From positions 1 through 55,222 of the forward strand of contig USIE01000006.1 of NCBI GenBank assembly GCA_900554645.1: a DNA stretch of 55,222 nt, read 5' to 3'. Shown here piece by piece: positions 15,795 through 23,864 of this stretch; the stretch's first letter is position 1; the number at the start of each line of letters is the position of its first letter. A program made the translations under genes and the position numbers. Source of the stretch: an uncultured Collinsella sp. (GTDB taxonomy: Bacteria; Actinomycetota; Coriobacteriia; Coriobacteriales; Coriobacteriaceae). Below the pieces are notes generated by a model. The model was not told the DNA's origin, did not search any database, and saw only the letters and a list, made by a program, of their open reading frames with translations.

Positions 15795-16304
15795 CTAGCT
15801 CTCGGCCTGTTCCACCCGGACCTTGACGCGCGTCGGATTGCCGTGATTGTCATGGGTCTTGGTGTCGAGTGCCTGGATTTCGATATACGCTTCGCCTTCC
15901 TCGATGTCGCCGGCGGGACACGTCTCGACCGTCTTGCCGGTCTCGACGATGCCGGACTCATAGATGGTTTCGTCGTTTTGAATGACGCGGAATCGCTGGG
16001 GAAACTTGTTGTCCTGGACGTTTTGCACGTTGACGCGCAACTTGCCGCCTTCCTGCAGCTGGGCGACCGGCGCGACCGAGATCGTCATCATGTTGTCGCG
16101 GACGATGGCGTCGAGCTCATCTTGGATTTCTTGGCGCGATTTGCCCTCGGCCGTCGTGACCGAGGCGCCCGCTTCGGGTACGGGCTGTGTCTGCCAGGCG
16201 TACAAGCCTACGGCGACGAGGGCGCAGACGATAGCCAAGCAGACAGCGATGAGTTTCTTGCGATGTCCCGGACTCGCGAGCCGGGGCAACTTCTTCGCGC
16301 TCAT
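15795..16304 (-). CDS. Membrane-anchored extracytoplasmic protein, unknown function
   Basis: A 169-residue protein: a basic N-terminus (KKLPRLASPGHRKK), one transmembrane helix at about 17-36, then an extracytoplasmic domain. LRVNVQNVQDNKFPQRF and EAYIEIQALDTKTH suggest a small beta-sandwich. Its ATG overlaps the stop of the upstream gene (ATGA at 16304-16301). It precedes the exported subunit genes and may assist or cap the surface structure; this is inferred from position only. Confidence 0.6.
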   Translation of the reverse strand: MSAKKLPRLASPGHRKKLIAVCLAIVCALVAVGLYAWQTQPVPEAGASVTTAEGKSRQEIQDELDAIVRDNMMTISVAPVAQLQEGGKLRVNVQNVQDNKFPQRFRVIQNDETIYESGIVETGKTVETCPAGDIEEGEAYIEIQALDTKTHDNHGNPTRVKVRVEQAES

Positions 16305-16597
16305 GCGGCGTCCTTGGTGGTGTAGACGCGTGCGAACGTGGACGGGTCCGCTCCAAAGAGCATGTGAAGCATCAGACGGCGCGAGTAGACAAGCTCATCG
16401 AAGTCGGGAGGGAGCTCGATGTCGTGGATGTGTGCGATGTGGTGGGCGAGTGCCGAGAACGACTCGGGGTCGCAGATCACATCGGTGGTGACGTGGTAGA
16501 CCGTCGTGCCGGGGAATGCCTCTTCTTCGAAAGGCAGGAGATGGGGATCGTCGTCGACTTCGATGGCGACGCCGTACTGGGGCCAGTAATATGCCAT
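16301..16597 (-). CDS. Small acidic protein, first gene of surface cluster
   Basis: A 98-residue protein without signal peptide or membrane helix, rich in acidic and aromatic residues (YYWPQYGVAIEVDDDPH; HHIAHIHDIELPPDFDE). No family is recognised. A longer open frame reaches 16744, but ATG at 16597 follows GGGAGG and is the better start. It ends in an ATGA overlap with the membrane-anchored gene, so it belongs to the same transcription unit. Confidence 0.6.
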   Translation of the reverse strand: MAYYWPQYGVAIEVDDDPHLLPFEEEAFPGTTVYHVTTDVICDPESFSALAHHIAHIHDIELPPDFDELVYSRRLMLHMLFGADPSTFARVYTTKDAA

Positions 16598-16942
16598 GGG
16601 GACCTCCCTGCTTCTGGGGCCAAAACTTCTATCGGTTTGGCTGTCGATGCCGACCGTATCAGCCGCTACTTGACCAAAAGCTGACCAAATGCTTGACGGA
16701 TTCGCATCGCCGCAGGTAACAGGTGGTAAAAAATACTTCAACATTTTTTGAACGCCAATTTCGCGATCGTTGGCGGCAAAGCGATATGTGTAAAAAACAT
16801 CGCCTGCCGAGATGTGGCGGCCGCTCGCCGAATTGCACGAACGTAAAAATCCTCAATTATGGAGACGGTCTCGAACACGTCAACGAAACGATGCGGTAAC
16901 ATCTCCCTGCAAACACTGTAGTTAGCTAAAGGGGAGTTCTGC
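16598..16942. promoter_or_regulatory. Divergent intergenic region with repeats
   Basis: 345 bases without a gene separate the minus-strand surface cluster from the plus-strand dehydrogenase-Etf operon, so promoters for both should lie here. TGACCAAA occurs twice 11 bases apart (16671-16678 and 16682-16689). GAGAC G GTCTC is a small palindrome at 16862-16872. TTGCAC (about 16835) and ATTATG 17 bases later could form a plus-strand promoter. None is proven. Confidence 0.4.
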
Positions 16943-18544
16943 ATGTCTGCAACCATCAAACCCTTCACCGATGAGTACGAGGAATACGGTCGCGATGAGT
17001 CTCGTTCGTCGGGCGAGGCCTCGAGCATTTCGTTTCCGACATCGGAAGACGAGGTTCGCGCCATCCTGCGGCAGCTCCATGCCGAGCGTGTCCCGGTAAC
17101 GGTTCAGGGCGCTCGAACGGGCCTCGCCGCCGGCGCCGTGCCCCATGGCGGCCACATCCTCAATACCTCTCGTATGAATCGCTACCTAGGCCTTCGCCGC
17201 GATGAGCAGGGTCGCTTTCTGCTTCGCGTAGAGCCGGGCGTCGTGCTGTCCGAGCTGCGCAAGCAGCTGGGCAAGAAGGTACTCCCGACCACAGACTGGG
17301 ACCAGGCTTCGCTTAAGGCTTACGAGGAATTTCAGGAAGCCCCCGAGCAATTCTTTCCTACCGATCCCACCGAGGCGTCTGCCTGCCTGGGCGGTATGGC
17401 GGCATGCAATGCCTCTGGCGCTCGCAGCTACGCCTATGGTCCCATGCGCCCCCACATCACGGGTCTTCATGTCGCGCTGGCCAATGGCGACCTGGTCGAG
17501 CTTCGCCGTGGTGAGGTTTTTGCGCATGGTCGCCACCTGTCACTCGTGACAGCGGAAGGTCGTGCGCTCGAGCTCGATCTTCCCAGCTATACCATGCCCG
17601 AGACCAAAAACGCATCGGGCTATTTTGTTGCGGATGACATGGATACCATCGACCTCTATATCGGCGCGTGTGGAACGCTCGGCGTCATCACCGAGCTCGA
17701 GATTGCCCTGCAGCCGGCACCGGCGGTCGTATGGGGCGTGAGCTGCTTCTTCGATAGCGAAGACAAAGCCGTGTCCTTTACCGATTCCGTACGCCCCGTC
17801 CTGTCCCACGCGGCCGCCATCGAGTGTTTCGATGCGGGCGCCCTGGATATCCTACGTCGCCAGCGCGAGCAGTCGACGGCGTTTGCCTCGCTGCCGGCGC
17901 TCGACAAAGAGGCCAAGGTCTGTGTCTACGTGGAGCTCGACTGCGACGACGAAGCCCAGGCGACTGAGGAGCTGTACCACCTGGGATGGGTTTTGGAGCT
18001 TGCGGGCGGCCACGACGATGCGGCGTGGGTCGCGCGCACCGAAGTCGATCGCGAATGCCAACGATTCTTCCGCCATGCGGTGCCCGAGAGCGTCAACATG
18101 CTTATCGACGAGCGCCGCCGCACGGATCCCACCATTACCAAGTTGGGTTCGGACATGTCGGTGCCCAATGCACGCTTGGCCGATGTCGTCGCCCTCTATC
18201 GCCGCACGCTGGCGGAAAGCGGACTTGAGTCTGCTGCCTGGGGACACATCGGCAACAACCATCTGCATGTGAATATCCTGCCGCGCGATGCGCAGGATTA
18301 CCGCCGCGGCGGAGAACTCTTTGCCCAGTGGGCTTCCGAGGTCACGGCCATGGGCGGTGCCGTTTCTGCCGAGCATGGCGTCGGCAAGATCAAGGCGGGC
18401 TTCTTAGAGACGATGTACGGTCACGAGGCCATGGTCGAGTCGGCGCGGCTCAAGCTCCAGCTCGATCCCGACGGGCAGCTGGGTCGCGGCAACCTGTTTT
18501 CGGAGAAGCTCTTGGATGAGCTCGTCCAGAAAGGGGGCGCGTGA
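16943..18544 (+). CDS. FAD-linked dehydrogenase, GlcD/LctD-like (probable lactate dehydrogenase)
   Basis: A 533-residue flavoprotein of the vanillyl-alcohol-oxidase/GlcD fold. The FAD pyrophosphate-binding loop is GARTGLAAGAVPHGG (56-70). Further family signatures are GGMAACNASGARSYAYG, the C-terminal WGHIGNNHLHVNILP and AEHGVGK near residue 475. No Fe-S or membrane segment is present, so electrons should pass to a partner. The start lies after AGGGGAG. It is followed with a 4-base overlap by etfB and then etfA, the gene set of Etf-coupled D-lactate (or other 2-hydroxyacid) dehydrogenases such as Acetobacterium LctBCD. Lactate as substrate is inferred; glycolate or 2-hydroxyglutarate are alternatives. 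Confidence 0.85.
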   Translation: MSATIKPFTDEYEEYGRDESRSSGEASSISFPTSEDEVRAILRQLHAERVPVTVQGARTGLAAGAVPHGGHILNTSRMNRYLGLRRDEQGRFLLRVEPGVVLSELRKQLGKKVLPTTDWDQASLKAYEEFQEAPEQFFPTDPTEASACLGGMAACNASGARSYAYGPMRPHITGLHVALANGDLVELRRGEVFAHGRHLSLVTAEGRALELDLPSYTMPETKNASGYFVADDMDTIDLYIGACGTLGVITELEIALQPAPAVVWGVSCFFDSEDKAVSFTDSVRPVLSHAAAIECFDAGALDILRRQREQSTAFASLPALDKEAKVCVYVELDCDDEAQATEELYHLGWVLELAGGHDDAAWVARTEVDRECQRFFRHAVPESVNMLIDERRRTDPTITKLGSDMSVPNARLADVVALYRRTLAESGLESAAWGHIGNNHLHVNILPRDAQDYRRGGELFAQWASEVTAMGGAVSAEHGVGKIKAGFLETMYGHEAMVESARLKLQLDPDGQLGRGNLFSEKLLDELVQKGGA

Positions 18545-19362
18545 AGATGAGCGATTTCCATATGGTGGTGTGCGTCAAGGCCGTGCCGGGCAGCACCGAG
18601 GTCAAGATGGACCCCAAGACCAATACCATCGTGCGCGATGGCAAGCAGGCGGTCATTAATCCTTTTGATGCGAGCGCTTTGGAATGCGCGCTGGCGCTGA
18701 AGGATGACTTTATCGGCTTTGACATGGATGTGCGCGTGACGGTGGTGTCGATGGGCATCCCCGCGACTGAATCGCTATTGCGCGACTGCATCGCCCGAGG
18801 CGCCGATGACGCACTGCTGCTAACCGATCGCGCCTTTGCGGGTGCCGATACCCTGGCAACCACCTATGCCCTCAAGTGCGGCATCGAGGCGCTCGACGAG
18901 GACTTCGACCTGCTCATCTGCGGCAAGATGGCGGTGGACGGCGATACGGCCCAGATTGGTCCCGAACTTGCCGGTGCCTTTGAGATTCCCTGCGTGACCG
19001 ACGTGAGTTGCGTGCAAAGCGCGGGCTTTACGACGTGTGGCTCGCTGGCGCTCGTTCACGGATGCGATGCCGGCGAGGAGACGGTGTGTCTTGAGATGCC
19101 GTGCGCGATGACGATTGCCAAGGAGATTGGCCAGTTGCGTATGCCGAGTATTGCCGGTATTCGCGCGGCAGAGGAGGCGGACGTGTGCGCGGTCAGTGCC
19201 GCCGACGTGAACGCCGACCCCGCGCGTTGCGGCCTTGCCGGATCACCGACACAGGTCGTGCGATCGTTTGTGCCCGACCGCGACCAAACGTGCGAGGACG
19301 TTGACGGAACGGCGTCCGAGCAGGCGGCAAAGCTTGCCAAGATTATCGAGGGGATGTCATAG
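18541..19362 (+). CDS. etfB: Electron transfer flavoprotein beta subunit
   Basis: A 273-residue EtfB. It begins with VVCVKAVPGSTEVKMDP and has FDASALECALALKD and CGKMAVDGDTAQIGPELA, all hallmark EtfB stretches. GTG at 18541 overlaps the dehydrogenase stop (GTGA); ATG at 18547 is an alternative, 9 bases after the GGGGG run. EtfB binds AMP in ordinary ETFs and an additional electron-bifurcating FAD in bifurcating ones. Which type this is cannot be read by eye, but the ferredoxin-fused EtfA partner favours the bifurcating group. It would take electrons from the FAD dehydrogenase in the cytoplasm. Confidence 0.92.
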   Translation: MKMSDFHMVVCVKAVPGSTEVKMDPKTNTIVRDGKQAVINPFDASALECALALKDDFIGFDMDVRVTVVSMGIPATESLLRDCIARGADDALLLTDRAFAGADTLATTYALKCGIEALDEDFDLLICGKMAVDGDTAQIGPELAGAFEIPCVTDVSCVQSAGFTTCGSLALVHGCDAGEETVCLEMPCAMTIAKEIGQLRMPSIAGIRAAEEADVCAVSAADVNADPARCGLAGSPTQVVRSFVPDRDQTCEDVDGTASEQAAKLAKIIEGMS

Positions 19363-20568
19363 ATGAGCGGACTGATTATCGATAGCGAAGCCTGTATCGG
19401 CTGCGGTCGCTGCGTTCGCGCCTGCGCCTCGGGCGGCATTGTGCTGGAGGGCGAGCGTCCCAATCGCTGCGCCCGCGTGACCGAAGGCTGCATCTTGTGC
19501 GGCGGGTGCGTCGATGCCTGTCCCGTCAACGCTATCTCGATCGAGCGAGACGAAGCTGCCGGCGCGGCAGACCTTGATGCATATCGAGACATTTGGGTAT
19601 TCGCGCAGACCGACGAGCACGATACGGTGAATCCCGTTGCCTATGAGCTCATGGGCAAGGGCCGCGAGCTTGCCGATGCTCGTGGCTGCCGTCTGGTGGC
19701 GCTGGTCGGTATGGGCCACGAGGGTTCTCTCGGTGACCTGGAGCATCTGATTTGCGCCGGTGCGGACGAAGTTCTGGTCTGTCGTGACGAGCGCCTGCGT
19801 CAGAACGACGCGGAGGTCTACGCTCGCTTGATCTGCGATTTGGTAGCCGAGCGCAAGCCCGAGGCCATTCTGTACGGCGCGACCGCCTTTGGTCGCGAGC
19901 TGGCGCCCGGTGTGGCCGTGCGCTTGCAGACGGGTCTTACGGCCGATTGCACGGTGCTTTCTATGGATACGGAGACGGGTCTGCTGCAGCAGACGCGCCC
20001 GGCGTTTGGCGGCAACCTGATGGCCACCATTATCTGCCCCAACCACCGTCCTCAGATGGCAACGGTGCGCCCCGGCATCTTTAAGGCGCCCGAGTTTGAC
20101 TATAGCCGCTCCGGCACGATTACCCAGGTAGTGCTTGCGGATGACGTTAAGGCCCGCGTCGAGATCTCGATTCCCGCCGAGGAGTGGGGACAGCAGGCCT
20201 CAATTGCCGATGCCGAGCGTCTGGTCGTGGTGGGCCGCGGCATCGGCTCCAAGAAGAATCTGCCCCTGATGCGAAAGCTCGCCGATGCCCTGGGTGCCGA
20301 GCTTGGTTGCACGCGTCCCATTGTGGAGGCAGGCTGGTTGGAGTATCGCCACCAAATTGGCCAGACGGGTGTATCGGTCTCGCCCAAGCTCCTCGTGAGC
20401 ATCGGTGTCTCGGGCGCTATCCAGCATCTCGCCGGCATCGGTGGGGCGGAGTGCATTGTCGCCATCAATGAGGACCCGGATGCCCCCATCTTTGGTGCCG
20501 CCCAGTACAAGGTCGTCGGCGATGCCGTTGAGATCGTTGAGGAGCTGCTGGCTCAGCTTGAGCGCTAA
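19363..20568 (+). CDS. etfA: Electron transfer flavoprotein alpha subunit with N-terminal ferredoxin domain
   Basis: A 401-residue EtfA. The N-terminal 60 residues form a 2[4Fe-4S] ferredoxin domain with CIGCGRCVRAC (11-21) and CILCGGCVDAC (43-53). The first cluster's distal position is CAS rather than the usual C-P, while the second is followed by P as normal. The C-terminal FAD domain carries GQTGVSVSPKLL and VGVSGAIQHLAGI-like sequence (about 325-350). The ATG lies directly after the etfB stop. The fusion is as seen in LctC of bifurcating lactate dehydrogenase and could accept or donate electrons to free ferredoxin. The gene's 3' end overlaps the convergent HD gene by 4 bases. Confidence 0.92.
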   Translation: MSGLIIDSEACIGCGRCVRACASGGIVLEGERPNRCARVTEGCILCGGCVDACPVNAISIERDEAAGAADLDAYRDIWVFAQTDEHDTVNPVAYELMGKGRELADARGCRLVALVGMGHEGSLGDLEHLICAGADEVLVCRDERLRQNDAEVYARLICDLVAERKPEAILYGATAFGRELAPGVAVRLQTGLTADCTVLSMDTETGLLQQTRPAFGGNLMATIICPNHRPQMATVRPGIFKAPEFDYSRSGTITQVVLADDVKARVEISIPAEEWGQQASIADAERLVVVGRGIGSKKNLPLMRKLADALGAELGCTRPIVEAGWLEYRHQIGQTGVSVSPKLLVSIGVSGAIQHLAGIGGAECIVAINEDPDAPIFGAAQYKVVGDAVEIVEELLAQLER

Positions 20569-21377
20569 GCGCGCGTCAGCCAGTCGCGCATCTCGTCCTT
20601 TAGGCGGCTCCAGGTTGCCTGCGTGGCGGGGTCGGTAAAGGGCCGCGTAATGCCAAAGGGCGCGTCGAGCAGGCGGTGGATATCGCCCTGTTTGCGCGCC
20701 AGCGCGCGGCTCGCTGGATAGACGAGCTCAAACATAAAGCAGATGAGTCCCACCAGGTAGTCTGCGGGCTCATCGCGCTCATCGCGTGCGACGCAGCGGT
20801 GCTCGTCAAAGGCGGTAAGCGCCGGTGTCGAGAAGTGGCTGGCGAGAAACGTGTCCTCATCCACCTTGAGGATGGTGTCGACGGTGCTGTCGGCGATGGT
20901 GCGCATAATGTCGATCTTGTCGCCATCGCGCACGATCTCGCAGAAGCTCCGTGTACGGGTGCCGAGTTCCGTGGGCAGGCGAAAATCACTGTGGTGGGCG
21001 ATGCTCGCGCGGATCAGTTCGTCCTCTGCCGGGTCATCGATAAAGTCGCGGATGCTCGTTACGGCGGGTGCATCGGCGGGATTCTCGCCAAAGAGGACCT
21101 CGATGCCCAGCGCTGCATGGCTCATGCTCTCGGCGTCCTTAAAGGTGTCCCAGCGCCGCAACTGCTCAAAGCGGCCCATATCGTGTAGCAGGCCGCAAAG
21201 CCATGCCAGGTCAATATCTTCTGACGACCAGCCCTGCTCGCGCGCTACGGCATCGCATGCCTCGGCCACGTGGTACGTATGCTCGATTTTGAGCGCGATG
21301 CGTGGGTTGGTGGCGTCGTAGGCATCGGTGTAGCTTTTGAAGGCCGCGCGCGCCCGGTCTCGATCGATAGCTGTCAT
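20565..21377 (-). CDS. HD-domain phosphohydrolase
   Basis: A 270-residue protein with an HD metal-binding domain: His residues in HTYHVAEACDAVA (33-45), HDMGR (65-69), and a conserved Asp further on. The rest is helical. The substrate is not evident; HD proteins of this size hydrolyse nucleotides or cyclic nucleotides. ATG at 21377 follows AGGAAG. It converges on etfA with a 4-base overlap and is divergent from azlC, so it is transcribed alone. Confidence 0.8.
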   Translation of the reverse strand: MTAIDRDRARAAFKSYTDAYDATNPRIALKIEHTYHVAEACDAVAREQGWSSEDIDLAWLCGLLHDMGRFEQLRRWDTFKDAESMSHAALGIEVLFGENPADAPAVTSIRDFIDDPAEDELIRASIAHHSDFRLPTELGTRTRSFCEIVRDGDKIDIMRTIADSTVDTILKVDEDTFLASHFSTPALTAFDEHRCVARDERDEPADYLVGLICFMFELVYPASRALARKQGDIHRLLDAPFGITRPFTDPATQATWSRLKDEMRDWLTRA

Positions 21378-21503
21378 AATGACTTCCTAAAAAGTTGTGT
21401 CTTTCGATCCGGTGGCAATTGTAGGTGAACTTTATTGCCACCGGTTGATATTTCTGCTGCGTTGCAAGGCGCGCTGCAGACGACTTACCAGAATGGGAGT
21501 GGC

Positions 21504-22196
21504 ATGGTCCTTAGGATCTTTAAAATCGTCTGGCCAGTGATGCTTACCTATATTGCAATAGGCGCGCCGTGCGGAATGATCATGGGGCAGACGGGAATGG
21601 AGCCCTGGATGGTCTTTGCTCTGAGCAGCACGTTTGTGACGGGCAGCGGCCAGTTTATGATCTGCAATCTTTGGCTGGCGGGCGTGCCTGCAGCATCGAT
21701 CGTCGCGAGCGTTGCTGCCATCTCCTCGCGCTTTGCGCTTTACTCGGCATCGATCGCGCCGCATCTGATGGGTGCCTCGAAGCGTCAGACGCTGGCTGTT
21801 GCCGCGACACTTACCGAGGAGGCATATGGCATCTCGCTTGCCAAGTTGGTTGAAGGGGAGGATTGGGGCCCGCGCGAGTCCTTCGTGCTCAACGTGATTC
21901 TCATCGCAACATGGGGCGTTTCGTGTACGATGGGCGCCATCGTCGGCGCCGTTGTCGATGTTCCCACCGCCATTGCAGCCTTTGTCTGCACCTCGCTCTT
22001 TATCTGCCTGCTCTTTTCGCAGCGGCTGTCGCGCGGCAACGTTGTCGCGGCGGTTTCGGGCGCGGTGTCCGTCGCCGTATGCAAGTTCTTGGGCCTCACG
22101 AATATTGCCGTGCCGGCAAGCGTCGTGGCCGGCATTGCCATTGCGTTGGCGTGCGATGCTGTATTTGACGGAAGAGGTGCCCGCGATGCCCGTTAA
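21504..22196 (+). CDS. azlC: AzlC-family branched-chain amino acid exporter, large subunit
   Basis: A 230-residue membrane protein with about five to six helices. IAIGAPCGMIMGQTGMEPW and SRFALYSASIAPHL match AzlC, which with AzlD exports leucine, isoleucine, valine and analogues. A longer frame reaches TTG at 21435, but ATG at 21504, 4 bases after GGGAG, gives the family-like start. Its end overlaps azlD by 11 bases, so the two subunits are made together. Confidence 0.85.
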   Translation: MVLRIFKIVWPVMLTYIAIGAPCGMIMGQTGMEPWMVFALSSTFVTGSGQFMICNLWLAGVPAASIVASVAAISSRFALYSASIAPHLMGASKRQTLAVAATLTEEAYGISLAKLVEGEDWGPRESFVLNVILIATWGVSCTMGAIVGAVVDVPTAIAAFVCTSLFICLLFSQRLSRGNVVAAVSGAVSVAVCKFLGLTNIAVPASVVAGIAIALACDAVFDGRGARDAR

Positions 22197-22509
22197 CGAG
22201 TTCTTGGTTCTGTGGCTGTCGTCGTGGGCTGCTATCGCGTTCTTTCGCATCGCGCCGGCGTTTGCCTTGCGCGGGAGAACGCTGTCGCCCCGCATTACCG
22301 AGGCCCTGGGTTATATCCCGCCCGCTGCCTTTGCCGCGCTGGTCGCCAACGACTTGGTGAGCCCCGGCGCGTTCGACGCGGGACCCTGGCCTGCCTTGGT
22401 TCCCTGGATTGCGGCTGCCGGCGTCGTGGCCGTGGCGGTCAAGACAAAATCGATGCTGTGGTGCTGTGTTTCGGGCATCGTGTTCTATATCGTTTTGAGC
22501 CTCATATAA
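22186..22509 (+). CDS. azlD: AzlD-family branched-chain amino acid exporter, small subunit
   Basis: A 107-residue protein with three to four hydrophobic helices. RITEALGYIPPAAFAALVAND is the conserved AzlD core (written here to its central part), and the length is typical. ATG at 22186 lies inside azlC, an 11-base overlap. It functions only with AzlC. A weak GGGGC/GCCCC hairpin follows at about 22514-22532. Confidence 0.85.
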   Translation: MPVNEFLVLWLSSWAAIAFFRIAPAFALRGRTLSPRITEALGYIPPAAFAALVANDLVSPGAFDAGPWPALVPWIAAAGVVAVAVKTKSMLWCCVSGIVFYIVLSLI

Positions 22510-22651
22510 GAGCGGGGCACGTTTAGCGCCCCTGTCCAACGAATCGAATTTCTCACCGAGCTGGTCTATTTCTTCTGGTACCATGGTCAAACTTTACTGT
22601 AGCAAAGCGTGACGTGGGCTTTTGTACCCCGTCAGCGGAAATGGGGGTTTC

Positions 22652-23674
22652 ATGGCACAGGAAGCGACCGCCAACGAGCAAAAGAAATTCAAGGTCCCGC
22701 GCATCCCGGGCGACATCATGATCTATCCGATGATCGTCGGTCTTTTGCTCAACACCTTCTGCCCGCAGGTTTTTGAGATCGGCGGCTTCTTTACGGCTGC
22801 CTGCCGCGGTGGCTCCAATGCCATCGTCGCCGCGATCCTGCTGTTTGTGGGCGCCGGCATCAGCTTTAAGTCCACGCCGGGTGCCATCAAGACCGGTATC
22901 GTCGTGCTGATCCCCAAGCTGGTCGTCGCAGCGGCTCTCGGCCTGGGCGTGGCATATTTCTTTAACGACAACTTCCTGGGTCTGAGCTCCGTGTCTATCA
23001 TCGGCGGCATCACGTTTTGCAACATGGCGCTCTATACGGGCATCATGGGCGAGTTCGGTGATGAGTCTGAGCAGGGCGCCGTCGGTATCCTGTTCTTTAC
23101 GGCTGGCCCCGCCGTCACGATGATCATCCTCGGTGTTTCCGGCCTCGCCAACATTCCCATTGGCACCATTATCGGCTCCATCTTGCCACTCGTTATTGGC
23201 ATGGTTCTGGGCAACCTGTTCCCGTTTATCAAGAACCTGCTGGTTCCCGGTGCCAATCCCGCGATTGCCGTCATCGGATTTCAGCTCGGTGCGTCCATGA
23301 GCCTGTCGAGCTTTATCACCGGCGGTATTTCCGGCATCTTGCTGGGCCTTGTCACGCTGTTTGTCGTCGGTCCCATCACCTTTGCGTTCGAGCGTCTGTG
23401 CGGCGGCAATGGCAAGGCCGCTGTGGCTTGCTCCACCATTGCCGGCACGGCTATGACCACACCGGTTGCCCTCGCCGAGGTCGCACCGCGCTACGCCGAG
23501 CTTGCGCCCATCGCGTACGCTCAGATCGCCACCGCCGTTATCATCACGGCGATCATGGCTCCGATTCTGACTGGCTGGGTCGACAAGAAGTTCTGCCAAG
23601 GCAAGGAGGATCTGTCGCCTGTCGGTGTCGAGGCCATCGAGGAGGCCGTCGCGACTGACATCGATGGCGAGTAG
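22652..23674 (+). CDS. kdgT: 2-keto-3-deoxygluconate permease
   Basis: A 340-residue permease with about ten hydrophobic segments. Motifs PGDIMIYPMIVGLLLNT, GAGISFKSTPGAI and STIAGTAMTTPVA match the KdgT family, which imports 2-keto-3-deoxygluconate from pectin or glucuronate breakdown. ATG at 22652 follows GGGGG; an in-frame upstream ATG lacks a site. No KDG kinase or aldolase lies next to it, so its substrate comes from pathways encoded elsewhere. Two hairpins follow it. Confidence 0.85.
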   Translation: MAQEATANEQKKFKVPRIPGDIMIYPMIVGLLLNTFCPQVFEIGGFFTAACRGGSNAIVAAILLFVGAGISFKSTPGAIKTGIVVLIPKLVVAAALGLGVAYFFNDNFLGLSSVSIIGGITFCNMALYTGIMGEFGDESEQGAVGILFFTAGPAVTMIILGVSGLANIPIGTIIGSILPLVIGMVLGNLFPFIKNLLVPGANPAIAVIGFQLGASMSLSSFITGGISGILLGLVTLFVVGPITFAFERLCGGNGKAAVACSTIAGTAMTTPVALAEVAPRYAELAPIAYAQIATAVIITAIMAPILTGWVDKKFCQGKEDLSPVGVEAIEEAVATDIDGE

Positions 23675-23723
23675 CAATCGATACCCATCAATGATGCCGG
23701 CGTGTGCAATTCGCGCCGTATGG

Positions 23724-23763
23724 GCGCCCGAACAGAAACTGTTTTGCAGTGATGTTCGGGCGC
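23724..23763 (+). terminator. Long hairpin after kdgT
   Basis: GCGCCCGAAC (23724-23733) pairs with GTTCGGGCGC (23754-23763), and ACTG/CAGT inside extend the stem. There is no good T run, so it may be an mRNA 3' stabiliser rather than a complete terminator. Confidence 0.6.
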
Positions 23764-23774
23764 TCTGCTATTAT

Positions 23775-23801
23775 CCCCTTTACCCCTGCGGAGTAAAGGG
23801 G
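23775..23801 (+). terminator. Second hairpin downstream of kdgT
   Basis: CCCCTTTAC (23775-23783) pairs perfectly with GTAAAGGGG (23793-23801) over a 9-base loop, followed by TGTTTATTG. It lies between kdgT and the diguanylate cyclase and probably ends the kdgT transcript. Confidence 0.65.
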
Positions 23802-23864
23802 TGTTTATTGCCCTGATTCGAATTGGGCGATTCTGACCACTTGGGTATTGAAGGGGTGGCGCTA

